6,629 nt of DNA from Acidocella sp. (lineage in GTDB: Bacteria; Pseudomonadota; Alphaproteobacteria; Acetobacterales; Acetobacteraceae), in assembly GCA_028687415.1 (NCBI GenBank), contig JAQUAC010000126.1, forward strand, positions 1 to 6,629. The letters are read 5' to 3'. Shown here in pieces: positions 6,617 through 6,629 of the stretch. Positions within the stretch are counted from its first letter, which is position 1. Each line of letters opens with the position of its first letter. Made by a program: the position numbers and the translations under genes. The notes below the pieces were generated by a model, which saw only the letters and a program-made list of their open reading frames with translations, did not search any database and had not been told where the DNA came from.

Positions 6617-6629
6617 GAGCGAAGCATTG

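Overview
The window is GC-rich (clearly above 60% by eye) and densely coded. It looks like a chromosomal segment of a proteobacterium, most likely an alphaproteobacterium. That guess rests on base composition, on the GWMVPK tail of the response regulator, and on the DedA-PAP2-LssY fusion; no rRNA or other taxonomic marker is present. I see no tRNA, rRNA, insertion sequence, CRISPR array or prophage gene.

Layout. Positions 2-403 (+) hold the 3' third of a TolC/CzcC-type outer-membrane efflux protein whose start lies outside the window. Positions 520-1347 (+) encode a cis-prenyl (Z-isoprenyl) diphosphate synthase with a TTG start and a strong ribosome binding site. It is followed 27 bp later by a 672-residue three-domain membrane protein (1375-3393, +): DedA, then PAP2 phosphatase, then an LssY-like C-terminal domain. 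These two genes probably form an operon for isoprenoid lipid-carrier metabolism: synthesis of a polyprenyl diphosphate, its dephosphorylation, and possibly transport of the monophosphate across the inner membrane.

The rest runs on the minus strand. An OmpR/PhoB-type response regulator (6616-5960) is coupled by an ATGA overlap to its histidine kinase (5963-4644). Next come a small secreted PepSY-domain protein (4555-4244) and a polytopic membrane protein with four DUF347/COG4705-type repeats (4170-3397), which converges on the DedA-PAP2 gene with only 3 bp between stop codons. A direct repeat CTTAGG-N5-CTTAGG at the kinase/PepSY junction has the 11-bp period typical of OmpR-family operators. 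It suggests that the two-component system controls the PepSY-membrane protein pair. A GC-rich hairpin separates PepSY from the membrane protein gene. A rho-independent terminator for the minus-strand operon appears to lie inside the 3' coding end of the DedA-PAP2 gene.

No wholly new system can be proven from sequence alone. The strongest leads are the prenyl synthase plus phosphatase/transporter-fusion pair, and the two-component/PepSY/four-repeat membrane protein cassette with its candidate operator.
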